Below the pieces are notes generated by a model. It was not told where the DNA came from, ran no database searches, and worked only from the letters and a program-made list of their open reading frames with translations. Of a stretch of DNA of 64,000 bases, positions 61,016 through 64,000 are shown piece by piece. Numbering within the stretch: the stretch's first letter is position 1; the number at the start of each line of letters is the position of its first letter. Origin of the DNA: Yinghuangia elevatio (GTDB lineage: Bacteria; Actinomycetota; Actinomycetes; Streptomycetales; Streptomycetaceae); NCBI RefSeq assembly GCF_040649515.1, contig NZ_JBEZFP010000001.1:62001-126000 (forward strand), given 5' to 3'. The position numbers and the translations under genes were made by a program.

Positions 61016-61834
61016 GTGAGCAATGAACTCCAGTATCTCGTCGACGCGTGGGAACAGTCCGTACGGTCGCTCTCCGACGTCTGCGCCGGACTGACAGAAG
61101 GGCAGTGGAACCGCGCGACGGAGTGCCCGGGCTGGTCGATCCGCGACGTCGTCTCGCACGTCATCGGCGTCGAACTGGAACTGCTGGGCGATCCGCGCCC
61201 GATCCACAACCTGCCGAGCGATCTCGCGCACGTGCGCCCGGACGACGAATTCAGCCGCTACTGCGAGATACCCGTGGACGTGCGGCGCTGCCACACCGCC
61301 GCGGAGATGACCGGCGAGCTGACGTGGGTGATCGGCCGCCGTCTGCGGATGCTGCGGGACAGCGACTGCGCGCCCGAGACCGAGGTGCGCGGCATGATGG
61401 GCCGCAGTACGCCGTACAAGCACCTGCTGCGCTCGCGGACGTTCGACGTGTGGGCGCACGAGCAGGACGTACGCCGCGCGACCGGCCGTCCCGGCAACCT
61501 CGACTCGCCCGCCGCGCAGGTGTCGCGCGACTTCCTGCTCGCCCAGCTCCCGCGCGTGGTCGCCGAGGACGCGCGCATAGCCCCCGGACACACGGTGGCA
61601 TTCGACGTGCACGGGCAGCTGGAGTTCATGCGCACGGTCACCGTCGGGCCGAACGGGCAGGCGGGGATCGGCGAACAGGTCGCGCTGGCCCCCCTGGTGA
61701 CGCTGTCCACCGACTGGGAGACGTTCGCGCGCCTGATGTGCGGACGGATCCGGCCGGCCACCGCCGACCTGAAGATCGAGGGCGACCGCGTCGCGGCCGA
61801 ACGGGTGCTGGCGGAGATCGCGGTCACGCTGTAG
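61016..61834 (+). CDS. Maleylpyruvate isomerase/mycothiol-dependent-type (DinB-like) protein
   Basis: This 272-aa protein has an MDMPI N-terminal domain of the DinB fold: ECPGWSIRDVVSHVIGVELELL supplies the first metal His and RTFDVWAHEQDVRRATG the other ligands. A C-terminal MDMPI_C-like domain is present. Such enzymes use mycothiol, the actinobacterial thiol, as cofactor for isomerisation or conjugation; the reaction here is unknown. GTG at 61016 follows AGAGG. Confidence 0.85.
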   Translation: MSNELQYLVDAWEQSVRSLSDVCAGLTEGQWNRATECPGWSIRDVVSHVIGVELELLGDPRPIHNLPSDLAHVRPDDEFSRYCEIPVDVRRCHTAAEMTGELTWVIGRRLRMLRDSDCAPETEVRGMMGRSTPYKHLLRSRTFDVWAHEQDVRRATGRPGNLDSPAAQVSRDFLLAQLPRVVAEDARIAPGHTVAFDVHGQLEFMRTVTVGPNGQAGIGEQVALAPLVTLSTDWETFARLMCGRIRPATADLKIEGDRVAAERVLAEIAVTL

Positions 61835-61893
61835 CGCCCGGCCACCCCGCGGTCGCGCCAAGGCCGAGGCCGTGGCACCGGCGCTGACAGGCC

Positions 61894-61931
61894 GGAAGGG
61901 GCGGGCCGCTCATGTGCGGCCCGCCCCTTCC
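61894..61931. terminator. Bidirectional terminator, perfect 16-bp stem
   Basis: GGAAGGGGCGGGCCGC (61894-61909) and its reverse complement (61916-61931) with 6-nt loop, between two convergent genes. Confidence 0.88.
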
Positions 61932-61957
61932 GTGTTGCGTTCCCGACCCGTGCCGGA

Positions 61958-63403
61958 TCAGCTCCAGGCGATCAGCCGCTCGGGCCGCTCCAGCGCCGCG
62001 GCGGTGTCCGCGAGCACCTTGGATCCCAGCTCGCCGTCCACCAGGCGGTGGTCGAACGACAGGGCCAGGGTGGTGACCTGACGCGGCTTCACCTTGCCCT
62101 TGTGCACCCAGGGCATCGGGCGGATCGCGCCCACCGCGAGGATCGCGGCCTCCCCGGGGTTGAGGATCGGCGTACCGCCGTCGATGCCGAACACCCCGAT
62201 GTTGGTGATCGTGACCGTGCCGCCCGACAGATCCGCCGGCTGCGTCTTGCCCGCCCGTGCGGTCGCGGTCAGCTCGCCCAGCGCCCGGGCCAGGCCGACG
62301 AGCGAAAGCCCGCCCGCGTCCTTGACGTTCGGCACCAGCAGACCGCGCGGAGTGGCCGCCGCGATGCCCAGGTTGACGTGGTCCTTGAGGACGATCTCCT
62401 GGTTCTCCTCGTCCCACGACGCGTTCACATCGGGGTTGCGCCGCACCGCGCCGAGCAGCGCCTTGGCCACCAGCAGCAGCGGGGACACCTTGACGTCGGC
62501 GAACTCGGGCAGTTCGCGCAGCTTTCCGACCAGCTTGACGCTGCGTGTGACGTCGACCTGCACCCACTCGGTGACGTGCGGGGCGGTGAACGCGCTGGCC
62601 ACCATCGCCTGCGCGGTCGCCTTGCGCACGCCCTTGACCGGTACGCGCCGCTCGCCGCCGGCCGCGGCCGGTGCCGACGCGCCGGTCCCCTCCGCCGCCG
62701 CGTGCACGTCCTCGCGCGTCACGACGCCGCCGGGGCCGCTCGGCACCAGCGAGCCGAGGTCCACGCCGAGGTCCCGGGCCAGCTTGCGGACCGGGGGCTT
62801 GGCGAGCACGAGCACGCTGCCCGGTGCGGATCCCTGCGCGTGGAACGGCGCGGACCCGAGTGCGGCGGGTGCCGGTGCCGCGGGCGCCGCTGCCGGTGCG
62901 GCGGCGGGCCGGGTCGGCGGTGCGGCCGGGCGGGCCGGCGCCGGGCCCGAGGGCTTGTTGCGGGGGCGGCGGTGCGCGCTCGCGGTGCGTACGCCGTAGC
63001 CGACGAGCACCGCCTCGCGCCCCGCGCCCGGGTTCGCGGCGTCGCCGCCGTTCGCGTCGGCCCCGGACGCGTCACTCCCGGCGGTGTCGCTCCCGTCGGT
63101 GTCACCCGCGGCCTCGCCGCTTCCCGGCCCGTCCGCCGGCCCCGCGCCGTCCGCGGCACCCGCCAGCTCGACCGTGATGATCGGCGTACCGACCGGAACC
63201 GTGTCCCCCTCGGAGGCCAGCAGTTCGGTCACCACGCCGTCGAAGGGGCACGGGAGCTCCACCACCGCCTTGGCGGTCTCCACCTCGACGATCACCTGCC
63301 CGTCCGTGACGGTGTCGCCCACCGCCACCTGCCACGCGACGATGTCCGCCTCGAGAAGGCCCTCGCCGACGTCGGGCATCACGAACTGCCTGCGCTGCGC
63401 CAT
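61958..63403 (-). CDS. Dihydrolipoamide acyltransferase, E2 of a 2-oxoacid dehydrogenase complex
   Basis: This 481-aa E2 core has one lipoyl domain (DVGEGLLEADIVAWQVAVGD, lipoyl-Lys in VETAKAVVELP), a long Ala/Pro/Gly/Asp linker (about residues 85-185), a peripheral subunit-binding domain (VRKLARDLGVDLGSLVPSG) and a catalytic domain ending FDHRLVDG with the active His. A single lipoyl domain and the adjacent E1 beta suggest the branched-chain type (bkd), which also makes branched fatty-acid starters; pyruvate is the alternative. Start ATG 63403 with GAGGAG upstream; 22 bp after the E1 beta stop. Confidence 0.93.
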   Translation of the reverse strand: MAQRRQFVMPDVGEGLLEADIVAWQVAVGDTVTDGQVIVEVETAKAVVELPCPFDGVVTELLASEGDTVPVGTPIITVELAGAADGAGPADGPGSGEAAGDTDGSDTAGSDASGADANGGDAANPGAGREAVLVGYGVRTASAHRRPRNKPSGPAPARPAAPPTRPAAAPAAAPAAPAPAALGSAPFHAQGSAPGSVLVLAKPPVRKLARDLGVDLGSLVPSGPGGVVTREDVHAAAEGTGASAPAAAGGERRVPVKGVRKATAQAMVASAFTAPHVTEWVQVDVTRSVKLVGKLRELPEFADVKVSPLLLVAKALLGAVRRNPDVNASWDEENQEIVLKDHVNLGIAAATPRGLLVPNVKDAGGLSLVGLARALGELTATARAGKTQPADLSGGTVTITNIGVFGIDGGTPILNPGEAAILAVGAIRPMPWVHKGKVKPRQVTTLALSFDHRLVDGELGSKVLADTAAALERPERLIAWS

Positions 63404-63425
63404 AACGTTGCTCCTCACCACTGCG

Positions 63426-64000
63426 TCACCAGGCCAGCGAACGGTCGACCGCGTCGAGCACGCGGTCGAGGTCCGGCAGGTACTCCTCCTCGATCCGCGA
63501 CGGCGGATACGGCGAGTGGTACCCGCCTACCCGCAGGACGGGGGCCTGGAGGTGGTAGAAGCAGCGCTCGGTCACGCGCGCGGCGATCTCCGAGCCCATC
63601 CCGAGGAACGTCGGCGCCTCGTGCACGACGACCAGGCGCCCGGTGCGCCGCACCGAGTCCTCGACCGCCGCGAAGTCGACCGGCGAGAGCGAGCGCAGGT
63701 CGATCACCTCGAGGTCGCGGCCGTCGTCCGCGGCGGCCGCCGCCGCGGCGTCCAGGCACGTCTGCACCATCGGGCCGTAGGCGACCAGCGTGCAGTCCCG
63801 CCCGGACCGCACGACACGTGCGGAGTGCAGGGGGTCGGGCGTCGCGGCCGTGTCGACCTCGGCCTTGGCCCAGTAGCGGCGCTTGGGTTCGAAGAACACG
63901 ACCGGGTCGTCGGAGCGGATGGACTGCTGGATCATCCAGTACGCGTCGACCGGGTTGGACGGCGAGACCACGCGCAGACCGGCGGTGTGCGCGAAGTACG
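63426..64000 (-). CDS. 2-Oxoacid dehydrogenase E1 beta subunit (5' end cut by the window)
   Basis: The visible 190 residues are the C-terminal two-thirds of a transketolase-like E1 beta: LRVVSPSNPVDAYWM, PVVFFEPKRRYW, TLVAYGPMVQTCLDAA, EVIDLRSLSPVDFAAV and VVHEAPTFLGMGSEIAA are family motifs. The frame continues past base 64000, so the internal ATG at 63971 is not the start. With E2 it decarboxylates a 2-oxo acid; FEPKRRYW favours the branched-chain or similar type. Confidence 0.92.
   Translation of the reverse strand, partial: YFAHTAGLRVVSPSNPVDAYWMIQQSIRSDDPVVFFEPKRRYWAKAEVDTAATPDPLHSARVVRSGRDCTLVAYGPMVQTCLDAAAAAAADDGRDLEVIDLRSLSPVDFAAVEDSVRRTGRLVVVHEAPTFLGMGSEIAARVTERCFYHLQAPVLRVGGYHSPYPPSRIEEEYLPDLDRVLDAVDRSLAW

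Overview
The window is chromosomal DNA from a high-GC actinomycete, most likely Streptomyces or a close relative in the Streptomycetaceae. Evidence: strong G/C bias at third codon positions, many GTG starts, DUF5753 helix-turn-helix regulators with a DUF397 protein, an F420-type luciferase-like oxidoreductase, a mycothiol-dependent-enzyme family member, a B-type sdhCAB locus and dense LysR/TetR/AraC regulation. There is no rRNA, no convincing tRNA and no CRISPR. Both edges cut genes: a quinone-oxidoreductase-type dehydrogenase on the left and a 2-oxoacid dehydrogenase E1 beta subunit on the right.

Layout. 1-6.5 kb holds redox enzymes, including an unusual translationally coupled pair: a HAD-phosphatase/acyl-CoA-dehydrogenase-like fusion and a protein of unknown function built from two diverged copies of one domain. 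6.5-10.1 kb has a long palindromic MITE-like repeat, a NarL-type two-component system and a beta-propeller lipoprotein. 10.2-19.6 kb has a LysR regulator, a DNA polymerase III alpha subunit (dnaE type), and a second LysR regulator divergent from sdhCAB. 19.6-23.1 kb has a small XRE/membrane-protein pair with a probably leaderless promoter, a Baeyer-Villiger monooxygenase and a GtrA-like protein.

23.5-32.8 kb is an integrated mobile element of 9,306 bp. It splits a small conserved gene in two (halves at 23379-23510 and 32807-33101). The junctions allow attB and a symmetric 46-bp attP to be rebuilt, centred on a GT dinucleotide, as expected for a large serine integrase. The integrase gene next to attL carries a frameshift. 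The cargo is small unknown genes, an HNH nuclease, an XRE-DUF5753/DUF6879 regulatory triad, an APH-like kinase with a TTA codon, and a short GntR repressor with likely operators. I see no replication or FtsK-type transfer gene.

33-38 kb holds an endonuclease/exonuclease/phosphatase protein, an acetyltransferase, three small membrane proteins and a pirin whose coding sequence contains a recognisable phiC31 attB-like site. 38.7-42.5 kb is a compact Entner-Doudoroff operon, edd-glk-eda, with overlapping stop/start codons, divergent from a ROK regulator with a palindromic operator between them. 42.6-51.4 kb holds AraC, TetR and XRE regulators, an N-acyl-D-amino-acid deacylase-type amidohydrolase, a DedA protein, a tiny basic protein and several tandem-repeat arrays. 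51.4-64 kb holds an acyl-CoA dehydrogenase, a short-chain dehydrogenase, an M18 aminopeptidase, a thioredoxin/NHL protein, a decayed ECF sigma factor, a nitrilase-family hydrolase, a mycothiol-dependent-type enzyme and the E2/E1-beta genes of a 2-oxoacid (probably branched-chain) dehydrogenase complex.
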